Assembly (NCBI RefSeq): GCF_006349365.1
Contig: NZ_CP040899.1
Coordinates: forward strand, 3,038,001-3,102,000
Source: Georgenia wutianyii
GTDB lineage: Bacteria; Actinomycetota; Actinomycetes; Actinomycetales; Actinomycetaceae
DNA length: 64,000 nucleotides
Reading direction: 5' to 3'
Below the pieces are notes generated by a model. That model worked only from the letters and a program-made list of their open reading frames with translations, did not search any database and was not told where the DNA came from. The translations under genes and the position numbers were made by a program. The stretch's first letter is position 1. Every line of letters begins with the position of its first letter. Shown here in pieces: positions 44,457 through 52,770 of this stretch.

Positions 44457-46118
44457 TCAGGGGGTGGAGGGGAGGGCGTTGCGGACGGCGGTGGTGACGG
44501 CCTCGGCGAGGGTGGTGCGATCGGCGCGGAGGGTCGAGCGGTCGAGGGGGACCTCGACCACCGAGCGGCCCCGGACGGGCGCCGCGACGGCGGCCTCCAG
44601 CTCCGGCAGGCTCCGGGCGAGCACGTGGCGCACGCCGTACCCGGCGCACAGCGCGGCGACGTCCACCGCCTGCGGCGTGCCGAACACCCGCTCGAAGGTC
44701 GCGGCCCGCTCGGGCGCGCCGTGCTCCAGCGTCGCGAAGATCGACCCGCCGCCGTCGTTGAGGAGCACCACCTGCAGGTCGACCTCCTCCTCGAGCGCGC
44801 CCCGCAGCAGGCCGCCGACGTCGTGGAGGAACGTGAGGTCCCCGACCACCGCACGCACCGGCGCCCGGCTCGCGAGCGCCAACCCGGTCGCCGTCGAGAG
44901 GGTGCCGTCGATGCCGGCGAGCCCACGGTTGGCGACGAGCCGCAGCCCCGCGGGCAGCGCGGGCAGGGCGAGGTCCCAGTCGCGCACGGTCATCGAGGAG
45001 CCGAGGACGAGCGTGGCGGGCTCGCCGGCGGCCGCGGCCACGACGGCGCGCGCGACGGTGAGCCCGTCGAGCACGTCCCGGCCGGCGAGCACCTGCGCCG
45101 CCGCGGCACCGGCCCGCTGCCAGCGCCCCAGCCAGTCAGCGCCGTCGTCCTCCCCGGGCACCACCCGGACGGCGCCGGCGACCCGGTCCGCGGTGCCGGC
45201 GACGTCGGGCCACACGCGTCCGGTTGGCGCGACGACGACGACCTCCGGCTCGGTGCGGGCGAGCAGCGCGCTCACCGGGCGCGAGAGGGTCGGGTGCCCG
45301 AGCACGACGACGCGCTCGACCTGTCCGCCGAGCTCCCCGAGGAGCAGCCGGTAGGCCGGGACGGCGTTGGGGCCGCTCCGCGCGCCGGACGTGGGCTCGG
45401 CGAGCAGCGGCCAGCCGCCGGCCTCGGCGAGCGCGGCGGCCGCGGGCCCCGCGCCGTCGCCGGCGACGACGACGGTTCGCCCGCCGGCCGGGATCTCGAC
45501 GACGCCGCCCGGCTGCCGCGGCGCGACGACCTCACGCTTCCCGGGCACCTCCCCCGGCTCCCAGGCGCGGGCCGGGACGAGGGGCTCGCGGAAGGCGACG
45601 TTGAGGTGGACCGGGCCCGGCTCACCGGAGCGGGCGCCGGTCGCCGCGGCGAGCGCCCGCACGACGACCTGGCCGACGGCGGCCGGCGGGGTGTCGGCGG
45701 GCAGGTCCGCCTCCCACCGCGGTGCCGAGGCGAAGATCCCCACCTGCTCGGTCGTCTGGTTGGCCCCGGTCCGCCGCATCTCGTGCGGGCGGTCCGCGGA
45801 CACGACCACGAGCGGGACTCCGCTGTGCGCGGCCTCGAGCACCGCCGGGTGGAGGTTGGCCACCGCGGTCCCCGAGGTCGTCACGACGGCCGCCGGGACG
45901 CCGTCGGCGCGGGCGAGACCGAGGGCGACGAAGCCCGCCACCCGCTCGTCCACCCGCACGTGCAGCCGCAGCCAGCCGGCGTCGTGCGCGGCGAGCAGGG
46001 CGTAGGCGAGCGGCGCGCTGCGCGACCCGGGCGACAGGACGACGTGGCGCACGCCGCCGCGCACGAGCGCGGTGACGAGCTCGCGGGCGAGCAGCGCCGA
46101 GGGCGCCTCGCCGCTCAC
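44457..46118 (-). CDS. menD: 2-succinyl-5-enolpyruvyl-6-hydroxy-3-cyclohexene-1-carboxylate synthase
   Basis: 553 aa, GTG at 46118 sharing GTGA with menC. Thiamine diphosphate enzyme that adds 2-oxoglutarate to isochorismate. Motifs: VLSPGSRSAPLAYAL near residue 28, DERVAGFVALGLARA with the ThDP-activating glutamate, TTSGTAVANLHPAVLEA, SADRPHEMR, and GDLTFLHDVGGLL with LNDGGGSIFATL as the ThDP/Mg motif. Second enzyme after MenF. Its message ends against the 18-bp repeat array, with no ordinary hairpin. Confidence 0.95.
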   Translation of the reverse strand: MSGEAPSALLARELVTALVRGGVRHVVLSPGSRSAPLAYALLAAHDAGWLRLHVRVDERVAGFVALGLARADGVPAAVVTTSGTAVANLHPAVLEAAHSGVPLVVVSADRPHEMRRTGANQTTEQVGIFASAPRWEADLPADTPPAAVGQVVVRALAAATGARSGEPGPVHLNVAFREPLVPARAWEPGEVPGKREVVAPRQPGGVVEIPAGGRTVVVAGDGAGPAAAALAEAGGWPLLAEPTSGARSGPNAVPAYRLLLGELGGQVERVVVLGHPTLSRPVSALLARTEPEVVVVAPTGRVWPDVAGTADRVAGAVRVVPGEDDGADWLGRWQRAGAAAAQVLAGRDVLDGLTVARAVVAAAAGEPATLVLGSSMTVRDWDLALPALPAGLRLVANRGLAGIDGTLSTATGLALASRAPVRAVVGDLTFLHDVGGLLRGALEEEVDLQVVLLNDGGGSIFATLEHGAPERAATFERVFGTPQAVDVAALCAGYGVRHVLARSLPELEAAVAAPVRGRSVVEVPLDRSTLRADRTTLAEAVTTAVRNALPSTP

Positions 46119-47086
46119 CGGGCCACCGCCGCGACGTCGCGCAGGCGCCGGGCCCACCGCTCGTGCACCTCCGGCGGGGCGGCGGCGGCGCCGAGGCTCT
46201 CGGGCGTCGGGACGGCGGCCCGCACCGGCAGGTGTCCCTCGCGGGGCACGAGCGGGTCGGGCACGGTGTCGCGCTCGAGCAGCCGCACGGTGCCCAGCCC
46301 GCAGGCGTGGTGGAGCTCGGGGAGCGCCGCGGCGAGGGCGACCCCGGCGGCGATGCCGACCGAGGACTCGAGCGCGGAGGACACGACCACGGGCAGCCCG
46401 ACCTCCTCGGCCAGCCGCAGACACGCGCGCACGCCGCCGAGCGGCTGCACCTTGAGCACGACGACGTCGGCCGCCTCCGCGCGCCGCACCGCGAGCGGGT
46501 CCGCGGCGCGGCGGATCGACTCGTCAGCGGCGATGGGGACGTCGGTGCGGCGGCGCAGCGCGGCGAGGTCGGCGACGTCCGGGCACGGCTGCTCGGCGTA
46601 CTCCAGGCCGCCGGCGGCACGGTCGAGGACGGCGAGGCGGACGAGGGCGGTGTCGAGGTCCCAGGCGGCGTTGGCGTCGATGCGGATGTGCCCCTCGGGC
46701 CCGAGCGCGTCGCGGACGGCCTCGAGGCGCGCCTGCTCCTGGGCGAGCGACTGACCGGGCTCGGCGACCTTGACCTTCGCGGTGCGGCACCCGCCGCTCG
46801 CGGCGACGATCGCGGCCGCCTGCTCGGGGCCGACGGCGGGGACGGTGACGTTGACGGGCACCCGGTCGCGCAGCGGCGCGGGCCAGCCGACGTCGGCGGC
46901 CTCGCGGGCGGCGGCGAGCCAGGGCGCGGACTCGGCGTCGTCGTAGTCCCAGAACGGGGAGAACTCGCCCCAGCCGGCGTCGCCGCGCAGCAGGGCGCCG
47001 TCACGCGTCGTGATCCCGCGGAAGCGGGTGGTCATCGGCGTGGAGTAGACGGCGGCGGGCGGCAGGTGGCCGGTCGAGGTGGACAC
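46115..47086 (-). CDS. menC: o-Succinylbenzoate synthase
   Basis: 323 aa, GTG at 47086. Enolase-superfamily dehydratase that makes o-succinylbenzoate. Catalytic lysines in AKVKVAEP and LKVQPLGG, with metal ligands in RIDANAAWD, YAEQP and AADES. Translationally coupled to menD. The N-terminus (VSTSTGHLPPAAVYSTP) is short; an alternative start at a later ATG would cut conserved residues. Confidence 0.9.
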   Translation of the reverse strand: MSTSTGHLPPAAVYSTPMTTRFRGITTRDGALLRGDAGWGEFSPFWDYDDAESAPWLAAAREAADVGWPAPLRDRVPVNVTVPAVGPEQAAAIVAASGGCRTAKVKVAEPGQSLAQEQARLEAVRDALGPEGHIRIDANAAWDLDTALVRLAVLDRAAGGLEYAEQPCPDVADLAALRRRTDVPIAADESIRRAADPLAVRRAEAADVVVLKVQPLGGVRACLRLAEEVGLPVVVSSALESSVGIAAGVALAAALPELHHACGLGTVRLLERDTVPDPLVPREGHLPVRAAVPTPESLGAAAAPPEVHERWARRLRDVAAVAR

Positions 47087-47118
47087 ACCCCCAGGGTAGG
47101 CGGGGGCGTGCCGGTCCC

Positions 47119-47709
47119 TCACAGGACGAGGCCGAGGAGCCGGGCGGTGTTCTCGCGCGGGTCGCGGCCCTCGCTGAGCGCGGCGACGGCGGCGCCGTCG
47201 ACGACGGCGAGGGCGAGCTCGGGCGGGCAGCTGCTCCCGGCGGCCGCGAGCACCCGGGTGATCGCGGCGTCGAGCCTCCGGCGCCCGGCGCGGTAGGCGG
47301 CGGCGACCTCGGGGCTGCGCCCGGCAGCCGCGAGCTGCTCGTAGTGGCCACGGACCCCGGCGGCGGGCGGCAGGAGCGCCTCGCAGAGCAGGTCGGCGGC
47401 CTCCGCGGCGGGGACGGGCCCCTGCGCCGCGCGCGTCTCGGCACGCTCGGCGACCCACTCGGCCTGCTCGGCCCACAGGTCGCTGATGAGCTCGGCCCCG
47501 GCCCCGACGAGCTCGGCGAGGTCACGGAAGTAGTACGTCGTCGCCGAGAGCGAGCACCGGGCCTGCTCGGCGACCCGCCGGTGGGTCACCTCCGCCGGTC
47601 CGCGCTCGAGGATGAGCGTGGCCGCCGCCTCGACGAGCTCCGCGCGCCGGCGGGCCCCCTTGCCCTGGGCGGGCTCGTTGCCCTGGGTGGGCTCGACGGT
47701 CTCACTCAC
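47119..47709 (-). CDS. TetR-family transcriptional regulator
   Basis: 196 aa. N-terminal HTH around residues 20-65 with RRAELVEAAATLILERGPAEVTHRRVAEQARCSLSATTYYF, a typical TetR DNA-binding helix set. The C-terminal ligand domain is Ala/Leu-rich and not assignable. It overlaps the end of the SMR transporter gene by 8 nt, so it is the second gene of that operon and probably represses it through the inverted repeat ahead of sugE. Confidence 0.85.
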   Translation of the reverse strand: MSETVEPTQGNEPAQGKGARRRAELVEAAATLILERGPAEVTHRRVAEQARCSLSATTYYFRDLAELVGAGAELISDLWAEQAEWVAERAETRAAQGPVPAAEAADLLCEALLPPAAGVRGHYEQLAAAGRSPEVAAAYRAGRRRLDAAITRVLAAAGSSCPPELALAVVDGAAVAALSEGRDPRENTARLLGLVL

Positions 47710-48061
47710 CGGTCGTCACCGCCGGTGCGGCATCCGGGGCGGCCCCGTTCGTGCTCAGCTGCAGCCCGGCGATGCCGGCGATGATGAGGAGGATCGAGAC
47801 GACCTTCACCAGGGAGACGCCCTCGCCGAGCCAGACCATGCCGATGGTCGCCGTCACGGCGGCGCCGATCCCGGTCCACACCGCGTAGGCCACGCCGACG
47901 GGCAGCACCCGCAGCGCGTAGGCCAGGCCGAGAAAGCTCACGGTGGCGAAGACGAGGAACATCACCGAGGGCCACAGCCGGGTGAACCCCTCCGAGGCCT
48001 TGAGGCTGAGCGCCCAGGCCGACTCGAGCAGCCCCGAGGCCACCAGCACGATCCACGCCAT
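47702..48061 (-). CDS. sugE: Small multidrug resistance family transporter, SugE/Gdx (guanidinium exporter) type
   Basis: 119 aa, ATG at 48061 with GGAGG upstream. Four transmembrane helices. The essential glutamate sits in GLLESAWALSLKASEGFTRLWPSV, and the signature LPVGVAYAVWTGIGA matches SugE/Gdx proteins, which export guanidinium, rather than the EmrE multidrug branch. The last 15 residues are a hydrophilic tail beyond the usual length of about 105. Operon with the TetR gene. No guanidine riboswitch is seen; control seems to be by an operator instead. Confidence 0.85.
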   Translation of the reverse strand: MAWIVLVASGLLESAWALSLKASEGFTRLWPSVMFLVFATVSFLGLAYALRVLPVGVAYAVWTGIGAAVTATIGMVWLGEGVSLVKVVSILLIIAGIAGLQLSTNGAAPDAAPAVTTGE

Positions 48062-48074
48062 GACGCTCCTCCAA

Positions 48075-48109
48075 GTACGGTCGTACCACCATGTCCGGTA
48101 CGACCGTAC
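48075..48109. promoter_or_regulatory. Operator-like inverted repeat upstream of sugE-tetR
   Basis: GTACGGTCGTACC (48075-48087) and its exact reverse complement GGTACGACCGTAC (48097-48109) are separated by 9 nt. Each arm also contains its own small dyad GTACG-GT-CGTAC, so two TetR dimers could bind. It lies 14-48 nt before the sugE start codon. Confidence 0.65.
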
Positions 48110-48156
48110 CAGTAGTGGCGGTGCGGCGTCGCGGGTCGAGGGCTGCACCTGCGCCG

Positions 48157-48162
48157 TAGGCT
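48157..48162 (+). promoter_or_regulatory. -10 element of menB (leaderless promoter)
   Basis: TAGGCT 7 nt before the menB ATG, with no RBS in between. Confidence 0.5.
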
Positions 48163-48169
48163 GACGCGC

Positions 48170-49132
48170 ATGAGCGCCCAGCCCGACCAGCCCTTCGACC
48201 CGCGCCGCTGGCGCCCGGTCGAGGGCTTCGACCTCACCGACATCACCTACCACCGCGCCGTCGAGCACCTCCCGGACGGCACCACCCGGGACCTGCCGGC
48301 CGTCCGGATCGCCTTCGACCGCCCCGAGGTGCGCAACGCCTTCCGCCCGCACACGGTCGACGAGCTCTACCGGGCCCTGGACCACGCGCGGATGACCTCC
48401 GACGTCGCCGCCGTCATCCTCACCGGCAACGGCCCGAGCCCCAAGGACGGCGGCTGGGCCTTCTGCTCCGGCGGGGACCAGCGCATCCGCGGGCGGGACG
48501 GCTACCGCTACGAGACGCAGGACGCCGACGCGCTCGCCGGGACCGCCCAGCGGCGCGAGCAGATCGACCCCGCCCGCGCGGGCCGGCTGCACATCCTCGA
48601 GGTCCAGCGCCTCATCCGCACGATGCCCAAGGTCGTCATCGCCGCGGTGAGCGGCTGGGCCGCAGGAGGCGGGCACTCGCTCAACGTCGTGTGCGACCTG
48701 TCCCTCGCCTCGCGCCAGCACGCGCGGTTCAAGCAGACCGACGCCGACGTCGGCTCCTTCGACGCGGGCTACGGCTCGGGACTGCTCGCCCGGCAGACCG
48801 GTGACAAGCGCGCCCGGGAGATCTTCTTCCTCGCCCGGGAGTACTCCGCCGAGGACGCCGAGCGCTGGGGCGTGGTCAACGAGGTCGTCGACCACGCCGA
48901 CCTGGAGACGACGGCGCTGGAGTGGGCGCTGACGGTCGCGGGGAAGTCGCCGCAGGCGATCCGCATGCTCAAGCTCGCGTTCAACATGGTGGACGACGGC
49001 CTGGCCGGCCAGCAGGTCTTCGCCGGGGAGGCCACGCGCCTGGCCTACATGACCGACGAGGCCGCCGAGGGACGCGACGCCTTCCTCGAGAAGCGCGACC
49101 CGGACTGGTCGCGCTTCCCGTACTACTACTGA
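48170..49132 (+). CDS. menB: 1,4-Dihydroxy-2-naphthoyl-CoA synthase
   Basis: 320 aa, ATG at 48170. Crotonase-fold enzyme that cyclises o-succinylbenzoyl-CoA. Motifs: RPEVRNAFRPHTVDELY, FCSGGDQRIRGRDGY (oxyanion loop), VSGWAAGGGHSLNVVCDL, and DADVGSFDAGYGS with the catalytic aspartate. The N-terminal extension of about 30 residues is usual in actinobacteria. The C-terminus RFPYYY matches family members. The stop codon region is duplicated in tandem (next entry). Confidence 0.95.
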   Translation: MSAQPDQPFDPRRWRPVEGFDLTDITYHRAVEHLPDGTTRDLPAVRIAFDRPEVRNAFRPHTVDELYRALDHARMTSDVAAVILTGNGPSPKDGGWAFCSGGDQRIRGRDGYRYETQDADALAGTAQRREQIDPARAGRLHILEVQRLIRTMPKVVIAAVSGWAAGGGHSLNVVCDLSLASRQHARFKQTDADVGSFDAGYGSGLLARQTGDKRAREIFFLAREYSAEDAERWGVVNEVVDHADLETTALEWALTVAGKSPQAIRMLKLAFNMVDDGLAGQQVFAGEATRLAYMTDEAAEGRDAFLEKRDPDWSRFPYYY

Positions 49133-49162
49133 GCCGTACTACTACTGAGCCGTACGACTGAG
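49118..49162 (+). repeat. 16-bp tandem duplication across the menB stop codon
   Basis: CCGTACTACTACTGAG at 49118-49133 and 49134-49149, then a shortened third copy CCGTACGACTGAG. The first copy encodes the last residues PYYY and the stop; the others are outside the gene. Confidence 0.9.
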
Positions 49163-49193
49163 CGGCGCCGCCCGGTGGGCGGCGCCGCTCAGT
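49157..49193. terminator. Terminator of menB
   Basis: Perfect 17-bp stem ACTGAGCGGCGCCGCCC / GGGCGGCGCCGCTCAGT with a GGT loop, 24 nt after the menB stop. Confidence 0.85.
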
Positions 49194-49227
49194 GCGTCGT
49201 CGTGGTGACCGCGCCGACCCGGTAAGT

Positions 49228-49351
49228 GGCCGTACCCGCAGCGCCCGGGCCCTCCATCCCTGTCAGCCGCTGCGGGTACGGCCTGTACGTGTCCGCGTCG
49301 CGCAGGCCTCCACTCCTGCTCTAGCGGGCACGCCCCCCGTTACCGTGCCTG
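49228..49351 (+). ncRNA. Possible small RNA with two C-rich hairpins (6C-like)
   Basis: The first hairpin has a perfect 16-bp stem, GGCCGTACCCGCAGCG (49228-49243) and its reverse complement (49268-49283), around a 24-nt C-rich loop. The second is CGGGCACG / CGTGCCTG (49325-49351) around an 11-nt loop that begins CCCCCC. Two consecutive hairpins with C-rich loops recall the actinobacterial 6C RNA. The region (49194-49506) has no gene. Strand is inferred from the C-rich loops, no clear promoter is visible, and the first loop has no run of six C. Confidence 0.35.
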
Positions 49352-49429
49352 CCACACCCCCTGCATCCTCGAAGAAGCACGTGGAGCGCGGTCACGTGAC
49401 AAGTGTGCAGCCCGGGGACGGGCGCGGGA

Positions 49430-49461
49430 ATCGGCCTCCCGCATCGATTTGCGGGGCCGAT
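49430..49461 (-). terminator. Hairpin downstream of the DUF3048 gene
   Basis: ATCGGC / GCCGAT plus CCCGCA / TGCGGG, separated by a 2-nt bulge, with a TCGATT loop. It sits 46 nt past the DUF3048 stop, and could instead end a plus-strand transcript from the hairpins upstream. Confidence 0.45.
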
Positions 49462-49506
49462 CATCCCGCGGAGGAATGACGATCCGGTGCGACCTTCGCA
49501 GGACGG

Positions 49507-50562
49507 TCAGCGGGCGATCTCGACGCCGCCGCGGTCGACCGGCACGAGCTCGACCCATGTCGTGCCCGGGACGAGGGTGACCTCGGCGCCGTCGGCGGTC
49601 CGCAGGGTCACCCGCTCGCTCGTCGCGTCCTTGGACCACGTGGCCTCGACGGTGCGTCCGCCCGAGGCGACGAGGGCCTGCCCGCCACCGGTCATCACGG
49701 TCTCCGGCACGGCGCTGCCGGCCTGGTCACGTCCGGCGGAGGCGACGACCTGCACCCGCAGGACGACGACGTTCTCCGCCCCGAGCACCTCCCCGGTGGC
49801 GGACACCGACGGCGTGCCCGCCTCGTCCCGCAGCCACCGCTGCGTCGCCGCGTCCCACGTCCACGACGGGGCGGTCTGCGGGAAGCGCAGGTGGAGGGCG
49901 GTGGCGGCCTCGCCGCCGACGACGGCCGTGGCCTCGGCGGCGTTCTCGGCGAAGAGGAACTGCTCGGGCGGCGGCTCCGTCGCGAGGGACTGGAGGAGGA
50001 AGTCCGCGGGGCGGCCGTAGAGGTTGTGCGGCGCGCGGCGCTCCTGGCTTCGGAAGAACCCGGCGTGCCCGGCGTCGTTGGAGATGAGCTGGACCCCCTC
50101 GGCCTGCACCGAGGCGAGGAACAGCGGCTGGCCACCGGAGATGACCTGCGGCCCACCGAGCGGCGCGACGATGCCCGCGTCCATCGGACGCAGCGAGCGG
50201 ATCGGGCCGACGACCTCCGGCAGCCGGGAGTGGAAGACGGCGTTGAAGCGGGTGATGCCGCCCTCGACCATCTCCTCCCACACGACGTCGGCGTCCTCCA
50301 GGCCCGTCTGCGGCCGCGCCATCGCCGTGTTCTCGACCTTGATCGCGAGCGCCGGGGCGTCCCCCGCGGCGTCGCCCAGCGGCAGGCCGGTGAGCGGCCA
50401 CGTCGGCTCGGGCGTGGGCTCCGGGGTGGGGGTGGGCGTCGGGGTGGGTGTCGGCGTCTCCACGGCTGCCGGGGCAGCCGCCCGCGGCACCGCCGAGGAA
50501 CACCCGGTCACCGCGAGCACCGTCATCATCAGTGCCGCGACCAAACGACGTCGTGCGGACAT
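49507..50562 (-). CDS. DUF3048 domain lipoprotein (YerB-like)
   Basis: 351 aa. N-terminal signal peptide with lipobox LAVTGC (Cys21), so it should be lipid-anchored on the outer face of the membrane. Residues 36-54 are a Thr-Pro linker. The rest matches DUF3048: WPLTGLPLGDAA, KVENTAMARPQTGLEDADVVWEEMVEGGITRFNAVFHS, VGPIRSLRPMDA and a C-terminal lobe with RTADGAEVTLVPGTTWVELVP. AGGAGGG precedes the ATG. Function is unknown; family members are envelope-associated. Confidence 0.85.
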   Translation of the reverse strand: MSARRRLVAALMMTVLAVTGCSSAVPRAAAPAAVETPTPTPTPTPTPEPTPEPTWPLTGLPLGDAAGDAPALAIKVENTAMARPQTGLEDADVVWEEMVEGGITRFNAVFHSRLPEVVGPIRSLRPMDAGIVAPLGGPQVISGGQPLFLASVQAEGVQLISNDAGHAGFFRSQERRAPHNLYGRPADFLLQSLATEPPPEQFLFAENAAEATAVVGGEAATALHLRFPQTAPSWTWDAATQRWLRDEAGTPSVSATGEVLGAENVVVLRVQVVASAGRDQAGSAVPETVMTGGGQALVASGGRTVEATWSKDATSERVTLRTADGAEVTLVPGTTWVELVPVDRGGVEIAR

Positions 50563-50612
50563 TCAACCCTCCTACCTGTGACTGCTCCGACACGGTACCG
50601 GCGCCCCGGCCC

Positions 50613-50618
50613 TACCCT
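50613..50618 (+). promoter_or_regulatory. -10 element of menE (leaderless promoter)
   Basis: TACCCT 6 nt before the menE ATG. Confidence 0.4.
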
Positions 50619-50624
50619 GGCGGC

Positions 50625-51812
50625 ATGAGGTCCCAGCCCGGACGGCGCGTCGCCGTCCTGCCCGGCGGCACCGGGCCCCGGGCGGTCGCCGCCCTGCTCG
50701 CCGCCCTGCCCGCCGCCCTCGACGGCACCGGGCCGGCCGTGCGGCCCACCGACCCGGCGCTGAGACCCCCCTCCCCGGTCACCGCCCCGCCAGGCGTGGC
50801 CGCCCTCGTCACGACCTCCGGCTCGACCTCCGGCACCGGCCGCCTCGTCGCGCTCGACGGCGCGGGGCTGCTCGCCTCCGCGCACGCCACCCACGCCCGC
50901 CTGGCCGGCCCCGGCCAGTGGGTCACCTGCCTGCCCGTCCACCACGTCGCCGGGCTGCAGGTGCTCGTGCGCTCCGTCGTCGCCGGCACCCGCCCCGTCG
51001 TCCTGGACACCACCGCGGGCTTCCGCGCCGCGGAGCTGGCCGCCGCGGTGCGCCGGCTCGACCCCGGCCGTCCCGGCTACCTCTCCCTCGTCCCGACGCA
51101 GCTCGCGCGCGTCATGGCCGACGACGACGCCGTCGCGGCCCTGCGCGGCCTGGCCGCCGTCCTCGTCGGCGGCGCCCGGACGGCGGCCCCGCTCCTGGAC
51201 GAGGCACGCGCCGCGGGCCTCACCGTCGTCACCACCTACGGGATGACCGAGACGGGCGGCGGCTGCGTCTACGACGGGGTGCCGCTCGACGGCGTCGAGG
51301 TCGAGGTCGACGCCGAGTCGCGGGTCTGGCTCGGCGGCCCGGTCCTCGCCCGCGGCTACCTCGACGACGAGGCCGCCGACCGCGAGACGTTCCAGGTCCG
51401 CGACGGACGGCGCCGGCTGCGCACGAACGACCGCGGCGAGCTCACCGGCGGGCGGCTCACCGTCCTCGGCCGGCTCGACGACGTCGTCCTCACCGGCGGG
51501 CTCAACGTCTCCGCGGGGGCGGTGGAGCAGGCGCTGGGCGACCTGCCCGGGCTGGGGGAGGCGGTCGTCGTCGGGGTCCCGGACGAGCACTGGGGCGCGG
51601 TCGTCACCGTCGTGGCCACCGCGGCCCCACCGCTGGAGGAGCTCCGGGAGCACGTCGCCGCACGCCTGGGCCGCCACCATGCGCCGCGGGCCCTGGTCCG
51701 GGTCCCCGCGCTGCCGCTGCGCGGGCCCGGGAAGGTCGACCGGCTCGGTGCCGCCGCCCTCGCCCGGGACCTGCTCGCCGGCGCCGACCCCGGCACCGAA
51801 CGCCTGCCCTAG
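50625..51812 (+). CDS. menE: o-Succinylbenzoate-CoA ligase
   Basis: 395 aa. AMP-forming acyl-CoA ligase that activates o-succinylbenzoate. P-loop TTSGSTSGTGRLV near residue 64, PVHHVAG near 103, YGMTETGGG near 206, TNDRGEL and LGRLDDVVLTGGLNVS near 285, and the C-terminal catalytic lysine in LPLRGPGKVDRL. Shorter than most acyl-CoA ligases (about 500 aa), as is normal for actinobacterial MenE. Followed by menA on the same strand. Confidence 0.92.
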   Translation: MRSQPGRRVAVLPGGTGPRAVAALLAALPAALDGTGPAVRPTDPALRPPSPVTAPPGVAALVTTSGSTSGTGRLVALDGAGLLASAHATHARLAGPGQWVTCLPVHHVAGLQVLVRSVVAGTRPVVLDTTAGFRAAELAAAVRRLDPGRPGYLSLVPTQLARVMADDDAVAALRGLAAVLVGGARTAAPLLDEARAAGLTVVTTYGMTETGGGCVYDGVPLDGVEVEVDAESRVWLGGPVLARGYLDDEAADRETFQVRDGRRRLRTNDRGELTGGRLTVLGRLDDVVLTGGLNVSAGAVEQALGDLPGLGEAVVVGVPDEHWGAVVTVVATAAPPLEELREHVAARLGRHHAPRALVRVPALPLRGPGKVDRLGAAALARDLLAGADPGTERLP

Positions 51813-51894
51813 CGGCGCGGCGGGACCGGGGACCGGCGGGGAGCGGCCGGCGGCGCGACTACGCTGGACGCCGTCCCTCGCACCAAGGAGCTCC

Positions 51895-52764
51895 ATGGCC
51901 ACGTTCGCCGACTGGGTGGAAGGCGCCCGGATCCGCACCCTCCCGGCCGCCGCCGCCCCCGTCCTCGTCGGCACCGGCGCCGCCTACGCGCTGGGTGAGG
52001 GCTCGGTCGTCCGCGCCCTGCTCGCCGCGGGCGTCGCCCTCGCCCTCCAGATCGGGGTGAACTACGCCAACGACTACTCCGACGGCGTGCGCGGCACCGA
52101 CGACGTGCGCACCGGCCCGCCGCGGCTGACGGGCTCGGGCGCCGCCCGGCCGGGCACGGTCAAGGCCGCCGCGTTCGCCTCCTTCGGGGTCGCCGCGGTC
52201 CTCGGTCTCCTCCTGTGCGCCGTGGCCGGGACGTGGTGGCTCCTCGGCGTCGGCGCCCTGTGCGTCCTCGCGGCCTGGTACTACACCGGCGGGCGCAACC
52301 CCTACGGGTACCGCGGCCTCGGCGAGGTCGGCGTCTTCGTCTTCTTCGGGCTCGTCGCCACCCTCGGCACGACCTGGACCCAGGCGCTGCGGCTCTCGTG
52401 GCCCGCCGTCGCCGGCGCCGTGGGGATCGGGCTCATCGCGTGCGCGCTGCTCATGGTGAACAACATCCGCGACATCCCGACGGACACCGTCACCGGCAAG
52501 CGCACGCTCGCCGTGCGGCTGGGCGACACGGCCGCCCGCCGGGTCTACGTCGCGATGATCGCCCTGCCCGTCGTGCTCGCCCTCGTGGTCGCCCTCGCCC
52601 ACCCGCTCGCGCTCCTCACGCTCGCCGTCGTACCCGGCGTCGTGATCGCCGCGCGGCGGGTCCTCGGCGGGGCGCAGGGCCGCGAGCTCATCGTCGTGCT
52701 GCGCGACACCGGGCTCATCGAGCTCGGCTACGGCCTGCTGCTGGGGGCCGGGCTGGCTCTCTGA
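51895..52764 (+). CDS. menA: 1,4-Dihydroxy-2-naphthoate polyprenyltransferase
   Basis: 289 aa, ATG preceded by AAGGAG. UbiA-family membrane enzyme that joins the prenyl tail to dihydroxynaphthoate, giving demethylmenaquinone. First Asp-rich motif in NYANDYSDGVRG near residue 58, second in VNNIRDIPTDTVTGKRTLAVRLG near 190. About eight to nine transmembrane helices. Ends 6 bp before the convergent DUF4229 gene. Confidence 0.95.
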   Translation: MATFADWVEGARIRTLPAAAAPVLVGTGAAYALGEGSVVRALLAAGVALALQIGVNYANDYSDGVRGTDDVRTGPPRLTGSGAARPGTVKAAAFASFGVAAVLGLLLCAVAGTWWLLGVGALCVLAAWYYTGGRNPYGYRGLGEVGVFVFFGLVATLGTTWTQALRLSWPAVAGAVGIGLIACALLMVNNIRDIPTDTVTGKRTLAVRLGDTAARRVYVAMIALPVVLALVVALAHPLALLTLAVVPGVVIAARRVLGGAQGRELIVVLRDTGLIELGYGLLLGAGLAL

Positions 52765-52770
52765 GCCGGT

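Noticed and set aside
43457..44497. A protein with hexapeptide repeats (DSRLPH-like or the reverse-frame equivalents) encoded by the 18-bp units
   Set aside because: The frames stay open only because 18 is a multiple of three and the unit has no stop. They have no start codon or RBS of their own, overlap selB or menD in other frames, and show no known domain.
48062..48110. Guanidine riboswitch before sugE
   Set aside because: The leader is short and is almost entirely the 13-bp inverted repeat; no known guanidine aptamer motif was recognised.
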